A program made the translations under genes and the position numbers. From contig NZ_JAPDMV010000024.1 of NCBI RefSeq assembly GCF_026319305.1, positions 1 through 47,491 of the forward strand: DNA of 47,491 nucleotides, read 5' to 3'. This document shows positions 1 to 8,617 of this stretch, one piece after another (position 1 is the stretch's first letter; every line of letters starts with the position of its first letter). The notes under the pieces are model-generated. The model was not told where the DNA came from. It saw only the letters and a list, made by a program, of their open reading frames with translations, and did not search any database. This DNA is from Methylophaga sp. OBS4. Lineage in GTDB: Bacteria; Pseudomonadota; Gammaproteobacteria; Nitrosococcales; Methylophagaceae.

Positions 1-280
1 CCATAATCAACGCCTAGTTAATAACTGGATAATGATAGTTAGCCTCATGCCCAATTACCAAAATACAGTTTTTCCAATCCGCTCACAAGAAATTAGCTAG
101 GGATGCTCTCGATTCATTAAGCCCATAAATAATTAATTGAACATTAATTCTTATTTTTGTTTATCAGAGTATTCAGTCCCCCACCAGCATCAGTCACAAT
201 ATTTTCCTCATAACAACTTTTAAATCCTGAAAACTTAAAATCAACTTTGGTATAGGAGATTTCAATTACTCAATGTCACC
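1..280. other. Left edge, no gene seen
   Basis: This AT-rich stretch lies downstream of the interrupted gene that ends at 281. I read both strands and found only very short open frames with no recognisable product, no convincing hairpin followed by a T-run and no long repeat. Confidence 0.5.
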
Positions 281-538
281 CTATTCTGGAATTGGATGTA
301 TCAGTCCTCGTTTCCTCCATCTATTACCATTTACCAACGAATCGAATTTAACTCCATTCGATAATGTCAGATCATCTGCATGGTCTGTAACGATGATCTG
401 CGGACAAAAACCATTTTTCTGTTCAATCTCGTTGCAATAAATAAATAACTGGCTAAATAGGTTTTCTACAGCCTTAATATCTTCATCAACAATTCGTTCG
501 TCTTCGGATTTTTTGCGCTGCTCGGCCTCTTGGGTCTT
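281..538 (-). pseudogene. C-terminal fragment of a DUF3732-type (ABC-three-component-like) protein, interrupted by an IS
   Basis: An open frame of 85 codons plus a TAG stop runs leftward from the edge of the IS3 element at 540. It has no start of its own, so it is the 3' remnant of a longer gene. The C-terminal sequence contains [12 protein letters not shown] and ends in [14 protein letters not shown]; this resembles my recollection of the C-terminal D-loop region of DUF3732 ATPases, which occur in predicted ABC-three-component conflict systems. The upstream part is not recognisable on the other side of the IS (1762-2035), so it has been deleted or moved. The family call rests on motif memory only; the broken state is seen directly. 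Confidence 0.5.
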
Positions 539-539
539 T

Positions 540-571
540 GGGTTCTCCCCCGTTTATACGGACGGTTTAAA
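540..571. repeat. IS3 element terminal inverted repeat (left, orfB side)
   Basis: It matches the reverse complement of 1730-1761 at roughly two thirds of positions, with identical blocks GGGTTCT at the tip and CGGAC near the inner edge. The base before it (539) is T, giving the TG tip usual for IS3 ends. Confidence 0.75.
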
Positions 572-1417
572 AACGGTTGAAAACTTCATATCGCGCCTTG
601 CAACTCGTCTTCTCATGCGAGGATTATGGAATCGCTCAATATAGTCAAATAAATCAGCTTTGGCTGAATCCAATGTCGGGTAGCGCATTCGGCTTGTGCG
701 TTCCCGCTTGAGAACCCCGAAAAATCCCTCACACGCAGCATTATCGCCACAATGGCCAACCGCACTCATGGAGCATTCCAACGCATGTTTGCTCAAAAGT
801 CGCTGGTAATCGCTGCTTCGAAACTGACTGCCACGATCTGAGTGCAAAACGACTGGCCCATCACCCTGGCGTTGCCAAACTGCCATTTCCACCACCCGAA
901 GTACCATCTGACGATCTTGCCGGTGATGCATTGACCAGCCGACGATGAGCTTGCTGAACAGGTCAATGACAACACACAAATACAACTTACCTTCGCCTGT
1001 CTTGAGCTCAGTGATGTCAGTTACCCACTTGGTCTCTGGCTCTAGTGCTGTAAAGTCGCGTTCCAACAAATTCCGAACATCTGGCGGGGGTAATAATGGC
1101 GGCTTTTTCTGGCCACGTTTCTTCTTTCTCGGCCACCCCTGAAGTCCGGCTGCCGCCATTAAACGCGCAATACGATTTTTACTGGCTGTTTCACCAACAT
1201 CCGTCAGATCTTCATGCATACACGGCACACCAATGATACTGCCGCTATCCTGATGGCTCTCACGAATACGCGACAGCAATCGCGCATTATCGACCTCTCG
1301 GGCACTCGGTGACCGTGCTTCCCAGCCGTAATAACCGCTCGGGGAAACCTTCAGACAGCGACACATCATGCGTACAGGAAACTCGCTGCGACAACGTTGG
1401 ATCGCCTGATATTTCAG
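554..1417 (-). CDS. IS3-family transposase OrfB (DDE integrase core)
   Basis: This is the catalytic half of an IS3-type transposase, which makes a fused OrfAB protein by -1 frameshifting. The rve core is visible: first Asp in [11 protein letters not shown], second Asp in LHSDRGSQF, Glu in [13 protein letters not shown], followed by the usual C-terminus [13 protein letters not shown]. The first ATG is at 1369, but the family-typical N-terminus ([19 protein letters not shown]) begins farther upstream, with a CTG at 1417 that overlaps the orfA stop at 1414-1416; I extended to there. The frame is intact. Because orfA is frameshifted, activity of this copy is doubtful. Confidence 0.85.
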   Translation of the reverse strand: MKYQAIQRCRSEFPVRMMCRCLKVSPSGYYGWEARSPSAREVDNARLLSRIRESHQDSGSIIGVPCMHEDLTDVGETASKNRIARLMAAAGLQGWPRKKKRGQKKPPLLPPPDVRNLLERDFTALEPETKWVTDITELKTGEGKLYLCVVIDLFSKLIVGWSMHHRQDRQMVLRVVEMAVWQRQGDGPVVLHSDRGSQFRSSDYQRLLSKHALECSMSAVGHCGDNAACEGFFGVLKRERTSRMRYPTLDSAKADLFDYIERFHNPRMRRRVARRDMKFSTVFKPSV

Positions 1418-1699
1418 GACGACTCCCTGGCAAAGAACGTTGCCGCTTCGCGTAAAAAATCCCGCTCCTTCTTCACCCGCGCCAGTTCGCGTTTGCGACG
1501 GGCTACTTCTTCATCTCTTGGGCTGCCAGTGCCACTGAATGCCTTCTGGCCCGCTGAATCTGCTTCACGTCGCCATCTTGTCAGCAAACTCGGCAATACC
1601 CAGTTCATGTGCAATCTGGGCGCAGCTGACTCCCGGCTGCCTTGTTTGCTCAACAGCACCGTGCTTGAACTCGGGACTGTATTTTCTTCTCTTTGACAT
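1414..1699 (-). pseudogene. IS3-family OrfA, frameshifted
   Basis: The helix-turn-helix subunit of the IS3 transposase starts at an ATG (1697-1699) preceded by AAGGAGTG. It reads MSKRRKYSPEFKHGAV and continues through CAQIAHELGIAEF, then runs out of frame near 1588-1592 and stops at 1565-1567 after 44 residues. The rest of OrfA (LLTRWRREADSAGQKAF through the leucine-zipper-like [13 protein letters not shown]) is intact in another frame down to 1414. A change of one inserted or two lost bases explains this. It is not at the normal programmed frameshift site, which lies at the orfA/orfB junction. Confidence 0.8.
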
Positions 1700-1729
1700 A
1701 AACACTCCTTTTGCCCATTATCAGGCTTC

Positions 1730-1761
1730 TTTGAAGTGTCCGCAAAATCTGGGTAGAACCC
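1730..1761. repeat. IS3 element terminal inverted repeat (right, orfA side)
   Basis: It pairs with 540-571 in inverted orientation and lies about 30 bp upstream of the orfA start codon, the normal position for the 5' end of an IS3 element. It ends in AGAACCC at 1761. Confidence 0.75.
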
Positions 1762-1901
1762 GAGGATTGAGCGAAGCTATGCGTGATGTGAGTTCTTACC
1801 TGATGTATTATTACAATTGGCAACGACCACATCAATTCAACGATGGATTTCCACCTGCAAAGACGGAAGATCTGTCTAAACCCGTGTCCGGAATTAGTTG
1901 A
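1762..1901 (+). pseudogene. C-terminal remnant of a second IS3-family transposase
   Basis: Directly abutting the IS, the plus strand encodes about 45 residues ending at TGA 1899-1901. They include YYYNWQRPHQFNDGFPPAK and the C-terminus VSGIS, a typical end of another IS3-group OrfB. No start or catalytic core is present. The rest of that element is not found left of 540, so this is not a simple nested insertion; a deletion or recombination between elements is more likely. The sequence just after the stop (TTGACCACTACA, to about 1916) may be its terminal repeat. Confidence 0.75.
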
Positions 1902-2035
1902 CCACTACAGTATGCGGTTGTTATGTGTCAGGAAAGTACGCACAAGAATAAACGGCTGAAGCGGACTATGCATAAACGCCTACAAGAAATTCGACGGCAT
2001 AGAATAGCATCAGCACATCAATATCGAATTGCTGG

Positions 2036-3238
2036 CTAGATTTCTGGAAATAAACCCGGCATCCAACGACCCGCCAGTGTGGCTGGAAAGGCCAAAAGTA
2101 AAGGGGCCCGTGAACTACCAGACTTCAGTGCACCGGATTCGATGAGCGCAGCAGTGGCTCGACGCGCAGTCCGGTCACTGACGCCCATTATTTCAGAAAC
2201 TTCCCCGCGTTCAAGTTCACCTTTGTAGAGAATTACACGCAGAATATAGTCAGATTTCTGAGCAAGCCGTCCTGCTCGCATTTCCTCTTCTGCCCAAATC
2301 ATGATGCGATCGCTCAGCTTAGCGGGTTTCATTAAATCTCTCATGAACTTAATTTGATCAATACATGTTTGCAGAAAAAACTCAGTAAAAGAAGCGAGTG
2401 CCGCCTCACTCAATGTTCCACGCCCATCCCGATCACCCTGCCTTTCCTCATCACATGCTTGTAAATGTTTTTTATATTCGATTTCTTGGCGGGCAAGTCC
2501 TCTCGCAACAGACCATAACCCTCTGGTATTGAGTGCATCTCTTAGCATCGCATAAGACATAAGACGCGCAGTCCTGCCATTCCCATCAAGAAATGGGTGG
2601 ATCCACAACAATCGATGGTGGGCGCATCCAGCAGCAAGGATCGACTCTATTCGCCCTAGCTTGCTGTAAGCTTCATTGAAACGTTCCATAAACCTTGGGA
2701 TAGCACCGGCACTAATAGCGACATGCTTTCCTACTTGGACATCCCGCTTTCTAACTTCACCTGGATTAATTTGAACCCGCTCATTTGTACTTGGTATCTC
2801 TACATACAAAAACTCTGGTGGTAACTGTTCACAAAAACGCCGATGAATTTCTTGTATCATCGCGAGAGATGTTGGAGATTCAGTTAACCCGTCCTCATCA
2901 ATCCATTTCTGAACGGCAATATGCGCTTTAGCTTCAAGTTGGAGATTCCGTTTCTCAGGCTCTGAGCTGTAATCGCCACTCAAAGCCCGCTCAATATCTA
3001 TCGGATGTGTGTTATGGCCTTCGATCAGATTGCTGTAATAACAATTCATGGATCGAATGAGCTCTGCCAGTGATAAAGCTATGGATTGTGGTAGGCTGCT
3101 CTGGAATCCCTCGGCCTGGGCAGCCAGATCAACAGCCAGATCATTTAGTACAGCTCTATGTGGTGAGCCTGCACTTACCATTAATGGTTCAAAACTCGCT
3201 ATTGATTCGTTATCATCTCTCACTATTGTATTATCCAC
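2036..3238 (-). CDS. Fic family protein (predicted AMP-transferase) with C-terminal winged helix
   Basis: Fic enzymes transfer AMP from ATP to Ser, Thr or Tyr of target proteins. The catalytic loop HPFLDGNGRTAR is complete, with His214. The autoinhibitory motif [ST]xxxE[GN] lies N-terminal to the core as SNLIEG (S69-E73-G74), which makes this a class II Fic protein regulated in cis. Residues about 340-385 look like a winged helix (EVSEIMGVSDRTARRATAAL) that could bind DNA, possibly the gene's own promoter. No antitoxin gene is adjacent, which fits the in-cis inhibitor. The gene sits in the accessory stretch beside IS remnants. The target is unknown; the length (400 residues) is usual for this architecture. 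Confidence 0.9.
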   Translation of the reverse strand: MDNTIVRDDNESIASFEPLMVSAGSPHRAVLNDLAVDLAAQAEGFQSSLPQSIALSLAELIRSMNCYYSNLIEGHNTHPIDIERALSGDYSSEPEKRNLQLEAKAHIAVQKWIDEDGLTESPTSLAMIQEIHRRFCEQLPPEFLYVEIPSTNERVQINPGEVRKRDVQVGKHVAISAGAIPRFMERFNEAYSKLGRIESILAAGCAHHRLLWIHPFLDGNGRTARLMSYAMLRDALNTRGLWSVARGLARQEIEYKKHLQACDEERQGDRDGRGTLSEAALASFTEFFLQTCIDQIKFMRDLMKPAKLSDRIMIWAEEEMRAGRLAQKSDYILRVILYKGELERGEVSEIMGVSDRTARRATAALIESGALKSGSSRAPLLLAFPATLAGRWMPGLFPEI

Positions 3239-4051
3239 AGTTTTGGCCGCTCTAATGTCAAACCGATAACTAGTAATTAATCAAACTATAACAGCAACTT
3301 ACATATACAACAAGCTATCTAATGGCCGGTTCAGTGGCCGGTTCGAATTAAATCGGTAAATATGTTTGAAATAATAGGCTGATGGTCAAAATTTTTTGAA
3401 ATGACCGTGACAAACCAAAAGACATTTTCATGATTTCGAGGTGAGTCTGTGACAAGGGAAAATCGATAAACGTTGTTAATTGTCGCAAATCACCATCCAA
3501 AAATTTTCAATTTTTTCAGGAAATTACATACACTTAAGCATCAGCTAGATAACAACGGTGACAGTTTTTGGATCCACATATACCTAGATATTTTTCACCT
3601 TCCGAAGCCGAGGGTCACATCTTTTTGACCACTGCACACCTTGCCCCCATTAACTACACCTCTCGCTGCTTTCCTTCTCTCAAGGATTTGATATTATTAA
3701 AAATATCATTCTTACCTGACAAGTTCAGGCATTTTATAGATACGTCTTTTTATACCCGGCTCTCTCCTTAAACCTAAAAAAAACACAACGGGTTCACGAA
3801 AAGTAGCGGCACATCTTCAGCACCTGACTATAAGACGACTCTTTTCCCACACCCAACTGCGTTTTTCAGGTTACAGCCTGTCATGACTCACTTGACTCAG
3901 ATTCCACAGCGCCCAAATTTTCGGACACAAGTGCAATTAATCCTGTTTCCTCATTGTTAGCATTTGCACTCCGTTACGGAGCTTATTAAGCATGATCATA
4001 GTGCATGGTTAGTAATCGCTTTAGTGGCGGCTCTAAAATAAAGGAATTTTT
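3239..4051. other. 813-bp intergenic region upstream of xoxF
   Basis: No convincing gene. Visible items: a tandem TGGCCGGTTC pair near 3321-3345, a CTCCG-TTA-CGGAG palindrome at 3969-3981 about 70 bp before the xoxF start, and AAGGAATTTTT as ribosome-binding site directly ahead of ATG 4052. The length leaves room for a regulated xoxF promoter, but I cannot place -35/-10 elements with confidence. A 67-codon open frame at 3568-3771 has no recognisable features. Confidence 0.45.
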
Positions 4052-5824
4052 ATGAATAAAACAAAATTATCTTTAGCCATGATGTCACTGGCGCTACCTT
4101 GTTACAGCGTTGCTGATGAACTGCTCAGCATGCAGCAAAATCCTGACTCATGGGTCATGTCGGCTGGAGACTACGCTAATACACGTTACAGCAAGCTGAC
4201 ACAGATCAATAAAGACAACATCAAAGATCTGAACATGGCCTGGGCTTTTTCTACTGGCGTACTGCGCGGTCACGAAGGCAACTCATTGATTATCGATGAC
4301 ACAATGTATGTACATACCCCCTACCCGAACATCGTATATGCCTTGGACCTGAATAATGATGGCGCCATCAAATGGAAATATGAGCCCAAGCAAAACTACG
4401 ATGAAACCGTTCCCGTCATGTGTTGTGACGTAGTCAACCGGGGTCTGGCTTATGGAGACGGTAAGATTTTCCTGAATCAGGCAGACACAACACTGGTGGC
4501 ACTGGACATTGATACAGGTAAACCGGTGTGGTCAGACAAACGTGACGATCCCAGAACAGGCGCAACCAGTACCGGTATCGCTCACGTCTTCAAAGACAAA
4601 GTGCTCGTTGGTATTTCTGGTGGTGAATTCGGTGTACGTGGCTATGTACAAGCCTATGATCTCAATGGCAAGGTGCTTTACAAAGCCTATAGCACCGGAG
4701 CGGATGAAGAAATGCTGGTCGAGCCGAACAGGACCACTTCAATGCTGAAACCGGTTGGCGAAGATTCTTCCTTGAAATCCTGGCAAGGTGATCAATGGAA
4801 AATCGGGGGCGGCACAACCTGGGGCTGGTATTCTTACGATCCTGATCTGAATCTGTTCTATTACGGTACCGGTAATCCTTCCACCTGGAATCCACTGCAA
4901 CGTCCGGGCGATAACAAATGGACAATGGCTCTGTTTGCACGAGATCTGGATACCGGTGTCGCAAAATGGCTATACCAAATGACCCCTCATGATGAGTGGG
5001 ACTATGATGGCGTCAATGAAGTCATTCTGGCCGATCAGAACATCCAGGGAAAAATGCGTAAAACCGCAGTACATTTCGACCGTAACGGTTTCGGCTACAC
5101 CATGGATCGTGCCACGGGTGAACTGCTGGTCGCTGAAAAATTCGACCCGAGCGTAAACTGGTCAAACGGTGTGAACCTGAAAACAGGCTTGCATGATCGT
5201 GTTGCCAAATTCTCACCTGAAACTAATGGTGAAGATACCAATACAACCGGTATTTGTCCTGCTGCACATGGTGCCAAGGATCAACAACCAGCTGCATATT
5301 CTCCACAGACTGGTTTGTTCTATGTACCGACCAACCACATTTGCATGGATCTCGAACCATTCGAAGTCGAGTATCTGGCAGGACAACCGTACGTGGGTGC
5401 TGAAGTCAGTATGTTTGCTGCTGAAAAAGACAATATGGGTAACTTCATTGCCTGGGATGCCCGCGAAGGTAAAATCGTCTGGTCCAATCCTGAAAGATTC
5501 TCAGTCTGGTCCGGCGCCTTGGCAACCGCCTCTGACGTGGTCTTCTATGGCACGCTGGAGGGTTACCTGAAGGCAGTGGATGCGAAAAGCGGTCGTGAAC
5601 TGTGGCGTTTCAAAACACCCTCAGGCATTATCGGCAACGTCAATACTTACAAACATGGTGATAAACAATACATCTCTGTTTTGTCTGGTATTGGTGGCTG
5701 GGCAGGTATCGGTATGACCAACAACCTGGAAAACGACACTGACGGTCTGGGTGCCGTCGGTGCCTACCGGTCTCTATCCAACTGGACTTCACTGGGCGGT
5801 GTGTTAAGCGTATTCAGTCTATAA
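4052..5824 (+). CDS. xoxF: PQQ-dependent methanol dehydrogenase, XoxF type (lanthanide-dependent)
   Basis: Periplasmic quinoprotein that oxidises methanol (to formaldehyde or formate) and passes electrons to a c-type cytochrome. A signal peptide of about 21 residues ends at YSVA. The beta-propeller alcohol dehydrogenase fold is full length (590 residues). The vicinal disulfide pair is C124-C125 (PVMCCDVV). The active site reads DEWDYDGVN with catalytic Asp317 and a second Asp two residues on (Asp319); that extra Asp marks XoxF enzymes using lanthanides and is Ala in calcium-dependent MxaF. No xoxJ or mxaI-like gene is adjacent. A terminator follows at once, so the gene is probably monocistronic. 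Confidence 0.95.
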   Translation: MNKTKLSLAMMSLALPCYSVADELLSMQQNPDSWVMSAGDYANTRYSKLTQINKDNIKDLNMAWAFSTGVLRGHEGNSLIIDDTMYVHTPYPNIVYALDLNNDGAIKWKYEPKQNYDETVPVMCCDVVNRGLAYGDGKIFLNQADTTLVALDIDTGKPVWSDKRDDPRTGATSTGIAHVFKDKVLVGISGGEFGVRGYVQAYDLNGKVLYKAYSTGADEEMLVEPNRTTSMLKPVGEDSSLKSWQGDQWKIGGGTTWGWYSYDPDLNLFYYGTGNPSTWNPLQRPGDNKWTMALFARDLDTGVAKWLYQMTPHDEWDYDGVNEVILADQNIQGKMRKTAVHFDRNGFGYTMDRATGELLVAEKFDPSVNWSNGVNLKTGLHDRVAKFSPETNGEDTNTTGICPAAHGAKDQQPAAYSPQTGLFYVPTNHICMDLEPFEVEYLAGQPYVGAEVSMFAAEKDNMGNFIAWDAREGKIVWSNPERFSVWSGALATASDVVFYGTLEGYLKAVDAKSGRELWRFKTPSGIIGNVNTYKHGDKQYISVLSGIGGWAGIGMTNNLENDTDGLGAVGAYRSLSNWTSLGGVLSVFSL

Positions 5825-5841
5825 CACGATTAGCACCGTTC

Positions 5842-5882
5842 AAAAAAAGCCCGGCATTATTTCATTAGTGCCGGGCTTTTTT
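5842..5882 (+). terminator. Strong intrinsic terminator after xoxF
   Basis: A GCCCGGCA / TGCCGGGC stem (5849-5856 and 5869-5876) with a 12-nt loop is followed by six T residues. A run of seven A precedes it, so it can also work on the opposite strand. It separates xoxF from the cytochrome gene downstream. Confidence 0.92.
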
Positions 5883-5946
5883 ATCTTTATTGACCTGCTC
5901 TGGTTATAGCCAGAAAACGTGATTATTTCCATTATTTTACCAACAG

Positions 5947-5960
5947 CTGATCCAGATCAA
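5947..5960. promoter_or_regulatory. Candidate FNR/DNR-type box upstream of the cytochrome c gene
   Basis: CTGATCCAGATCAA differs from the FNR consensus TTGAT-N4-ATCAA by one base. It lies about 104 bp before ATG 6064. A possible -10 (TATAAC, about 5993-5998) would put the box near -51, not the classic -41.5, so the spacing is imperfect. A partial inverted repeat (TTGACCGTG / CACGGTTCAA) lies just downstream. Confidence 0.45.
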
Positions 5961-6063
5961 GCGCTGTTGTTGACCGTGTTTCACGGTTCAATTATAACTA
6001 CACACTAAAGTTGCAGTTTAAATACATGTTACCGATTCACTACCTGAAATAACGGAGAAATAA

Positions 6064-6477
6064 ATGAAAATAAAACCATTCTGGCTGCTATCTATGGCGG
6101 CTTTGTCGGCCAGTATCTCTTCACAAAGTTTCGCCATTGAAACATCGGAAAGTTTTACTGAAGGTAAAAAGCTCTATGAAAAAAACTGCCTCGCTTGTCA
6201 TCAGGCTAATGGTCAGGGAATGAGAGGTGCATTTCCGCCGCTGGCCGGTTCCGATTATCTGATGGCGGATAAGCAACGTGCTATCAGCATTCCCTTGAAA
6301 GGTTTACAAGGAAAAATCACCGTTAACGGCGATAATTACAATAGTGCCATGCCTGCTTTTACCAATCTGAAAGATAATGAAATTGCCCATATCATGACCT
6401 ATGTGATGAATGCCTGGGGTAATCAAGGCGAATTGGTCACGGCCGACGAAGTCACACAAATCCGTAACGGTAACTGA
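6064..6477 (+). CDS. Periplasmic monohaem c-type cytochrome (class I)
   Basis: A signal peptide (about residues 1-24, ending SFA) precedes a small cytochrome domain. Haem is attached at CLACH (C42, C45, H46), and Met96 in NSAMPAF is the likely sixth ligand. At 137 residues it belongs to the short cytochrome c family often seen with denitrification enzymes. It lies 239 bp after xoxF, so it could be the electron acceptor (XoxG role), but a terminator separates the two and a candidate FNR-type box lies in front. A role in anaerobic electron transfer is therefore at least as likely. A ribosome-binding site ACGGAG precedes ATG 6064. Confidence 0.85.
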   Translation: MKIKPFWLLSMAALSASISSQSFAIETSESFTEGKKLYEKNCLACHQANGQGMRGAFPPLAGSDYLMADKQRAISIPLKGLQGKITVNGDNYNSAMPAFTNLKDNEIAHIMTYVMNAWGNQGELVTADEVTQIRNGN

Positions 6478-6506
6478 GGTTAAAATAAACGCAACGGCGC
6501 CTTTTT

Positions 6507-6531
6507 CTTGCGCCCCGGACCGGGGCGCAAG
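6507..6531. repeat. Perfect 25-nt GC-rich palindrome between convergent genes
   Basis: The two arms CTTGCGCCCCGG and CCGGGGCGCAAG meet at a single A. It lies between the ends of the cytochrome gene and ubiV. There is no T-run after the stem on either strand, so it is not a classic intrinsic terminator, although it may still block or stabilise the converging transcripts. Confidence 0.6.
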
Positions 6532-6593
6532 GAATTGCCCGACCAACCACAGCCTGCCATTAACCTGGATAAACAACCTCTAGCTTATCCCCT

Positions 6594-7499
6594 TCATTCA
6601 GCCGCAACCGCAATATAATCCATGCCGGATTTACCACACCAATAACCGTCACATGCGGGGGCAGTTATCCAGGGTCCAATCTCCGTATTCACCGACTCGC
6701 CCTTTATTACCTGCGCGTAGCGTTGCACAATTTCATTCATATAGCGGGGCTGCGGGCTGAGCCGCATAATGTCTACACCAATCTGCTGCATTTGCTGCCA
6801 ATGGGGTAATAAGTGCTGGATGCGCCCTGACTGGGTCTGAATACCGTTAATCGTGAAAAAAGCCTGTCCTTCCTGGCTATCCATTGGCAGCCCTTCGGCA
6901 TAATCCTGACACACCAGCTGACAATCATCTTTGGGAAGCTGACGATAACGGGCGGTAAAACAGCGGGCAGAATAAGCCAGAGGCATGCGGCCAAAAGAGA
7001 ACACTTCGGTCTCAATTTTTCCACCCAGCCCCATAGATTCAGCATCGGCTAATATCGCTTTTAGTGTTTCCGCATTCAGTTCAACCGGCATGACCCAGCG
7101 AATTAACCCCTGCTTATATAATAATCTGAGTGTATGGGCATTATAGATATTCAAACTGGGGCCGCCGACAAAAGGGAGTGTTTGCTCGGCCATTAATTGC
7201 ACGGCAGCTATGTCATTCGCTTCCACCAATAAGTCACCGTTGTTACATAAACGTTTGACGCCCGCCATATCGGACTTGGCTTCAATCAATGTCAGGGTAG
7301 ACAGCACCACCTGTTTACCCGATTGGGCCAGTTGTTTCGCCAGATCAATCCATTCTGCCGTTTTCAGGGATCGCCGTTTGGCACAAACCGTTTCACCCAG
7401 ATAAATGATATCGACCGGACTCTTCAGCTGTAATTGATAAAAGTCCTCCACCGTCTGGCGAGGCCACAGGTACTGAATTGCTCCTAAAGATAAATGCAT
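6594..7499 (-). CDS. ubiV: UbiV, oxygen-independent ubiquinone hydroxylation protein (U32 family)
   Basis: With UbiU, UbiV forms the [4Fe-4S] complex that hydroxylates the ubiquinone ring without O2, using prephenate as the oxygen donor in Escherichia coli. I chose ATG 7497-7499 (MHLSLGAIQY), preceded by GGAG; the open frame continues upstream, but the extra 42 residues are unlike the family. With this start the four cluster cysteines fall at C39, C180, C193 and C197, exactly as I recall for the E. coli protein. Length is 301 residues. It lies 34 bp after ubiU on the same strand, so the two are cotranscribed. Confidence 0.93.
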   Translation of the reverse strand: MHLSLGAIQYLWPRQTVEDFYQLQLKSPVDIIYLGETVCAKRRSLKTAEWIDLAKQLAQSGKQVVLSTLTLIEAKSDMAGVKRLCNNGDLLVEANDIAAVQLMAEQTLPFVGGPSLNIYNAHTLRLLYKQGLIRWVMPVELNAETLKAILADAESMGLGGKIETEVFSFGRMPLAYSARCFTARYRQLPKDDCQLVCQDYAEGLPMDSQEGQAFFTINGIQTQSGRIQHLLPHWQQMQQIGVDIMRLSPQPRYMNEIVQRYAQVIKGESVNTEIGPWITAPACDGYWCGKSGMDYIAVAAE

Positions 7500-7533
7500 G
7501 AAAACTCCAAAAGACTCGATCTTGTGCTTGACG

Positions 7534-8529
7534 TTACTGCCAGGGGCGGTTGTAAGCGCCCAATGTGGTTTGTGTGCCTTCAGATACATCGGCAAGCGCC
7601 TGCATCCACTGTGGTTTAGCCACATAAGCCTGCGGGTTTGACTGGCAACTATCTATAGCCGCCCGCCAGACTTTGACCACTTTACTGATATAGGCAGTAC
7701 TACGCTGGCGCCCTTCTATTTTGATGGCTTTGACACCCGCCGCCAGCAGATCGGGCAATAACTCCAGCGTATTCAAACTGGTGGGTTCTTCCAAGGCATG
7801 ATAGGTATGACCGTCAACATTAAACCGTCCTTTACATACCACCGGATAGCCTGCTTTTTCACCAACTGCAAAACGATCAATCAATACCTCGTTCAATCGG
7901 CTCTCAGTGCCTGCCGGTGTTTCCACCCAGCGCACGGCTTTGGCCGGACTACAGGCACCGCAGGTGTTGGGGGATTCACCCGTTGCATAAGACGATAATA
8001 AACAACGGCCTTCCACCATGACGCATAAACTACCGAAGCCAAAGACTTCCAGCGTCACAGGACTGTCTTCAGCCAGTCGTTTTACCTGTGCCATCGACAA
8101 TACCCTCGGGATGACGGCACGGCGAATAGCAAACTGTTGCTGATAAAACCGTAACGCCTCGGCATTGGTAGCTGAACCCTGCACCGATAAATGCAGCGCC
8201 AGATCCGGGTATTTTTCCGCAGCATAAGCCAGCACCCCGATATCGGCAACAATCAAGGCATCAACACCAATATCCGCTGCGATATCAACCGCTTTTTGCC
8301 ATCGCGACCAACCGGCAGGTTGTGGGTAGGTATTAATAGCTACATAGACTTTACTGCCATGATCATGAGCATAATTGACCGCTTTCTGCGCTGCACCATC
8401 ATGAAAGTTTAAGCCGGCAAAATGCCTGGCATTGGTGTCGTCTTTGAAACCGATATAAATTGCGTCAGCACCATGTTCGGCCGCGGTTTTTAACATTGAG
8501 ATATTACCCGCAGGACAGACCAGTTCCAT
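7534..8529 (-). CDS. ubiU: UbiU, oxygen-independent ubiquinone hydroxylation protein (U32 family)
   Basis: Partner of UbiV in anaerobic ubiquinone synthesis. The start at ATG 8527-8529 (MELVCPAGN) has GGGAGG in front and gives 331 residues. Candidate [4Fe-4S] ligands are C169, C176, C193 and C232 (in GSLCVMVEGRC, CGACSP and VVCKGRF), the positions known from E. coli UbiU. The U32 signature region HALEEP is present. The divergent ubiT gene starts 157 bp away, with a candidate FNR-type site between them. Confidence 0.94.
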   Translation of the reverse strand: MELVCPAGNISMLKTAAEHGADAIYIGFKDDTNARHFAGLNFHDGAAQKAVNYAHDHGSKVYVAINTYPQPAGWSRWQKAVDIAADIGVDALIVADIGVLAYAAEKYPDLALHLSVQGSATNAEALRFYQQQFAIRRAVIPRVLSMAQVKRLAEDSPVTLEVFGFGSLCVMVEGRCLLSSYATGESPNTCGACSPAKAVRWVETPAGTESRLNEVLIDRFAVGEKAGYPVVCKGRFNVDGHTYHALEEPTSLNTLELLPDLLAAGVKAIKIEGRQRSTAYISKVVKVWRAAIDSCQSNPQAYVAKPQWMQALADVSEGTQTTLGAYNRPWQ

Positions 8530-8603
8530 TTTTTCCTCCCGATATTTCTGTAACAACATCATATAAGTTTCTGATCAGCAAAAAACGGCTGGTTGGCTAT
8601 CTT

Positions 8604-8617
8604 TTGATCCAGGTCAT
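8604..8617. promoter_or_regulatory. Candidate FNR-type site in the ubiU/ubiT divergent promoter region
   Basis: TTGATCCAGGTCAT has a perfect left half (TTGAT) and a right half matching ATCAA at three of five positions. It sits almost midway between the divergent starts, 75 bp from ubiU (8529) and 70 bp from ubiT (8687). FNR control of ubiUV is known in E. coli; control here is inferred. Confidence 0.4.

Larger units (their letters stand above)
540..1761 (-). mobile_element. IS3-family insertion sequence, about 1222 bp
   Basis: The element has imperfect terminal inverted repeats of about 32 bp (540-571 and 1730-1761) that share GGGTTCT, CGGAC and the TT-AAA ends. Inside are the two reading frames typical of the family, orfA and orfB, both on the minus strand and overlapping at a stop/CTG junction. 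No target-site duplication of 3-5 bp is visible at the flanks (TCTTT on the left, GAGGA on the right). This suggests that one flank was rearranged after insertion, in line with the unrelated sequences on the two sides. The orfA frame is broken, so the copy is probably not autonomous. Confidence 0.88.

Noticed and set aside
540..1916. Simple nesting of the IS3 element inside the older transposase
   Set aside because: The left flank is a DUF3732-like gene, not the other half of the older transposase, and no target duplication is visible.
1923..2039. 38-residue basic open frame (starts MCQESTHKNK) after the transposase remnant
   Set aside because: No ribosome-binding site, overlaps the end of the Fic gene and has no recognisable relative; probably debris of the rearranged region.
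3568..3771. 67-codon plus-strand open frame upstream of xoxF
   Set aside because: No ribosome-binding site, no family resemblance and unremarkable composition; likely chance.
6507..6531. GC-rich palindrome as an intrinsic terminator
   Set aside because: No T-run follows the stem on either strand, so it is listed as a palindrome only.
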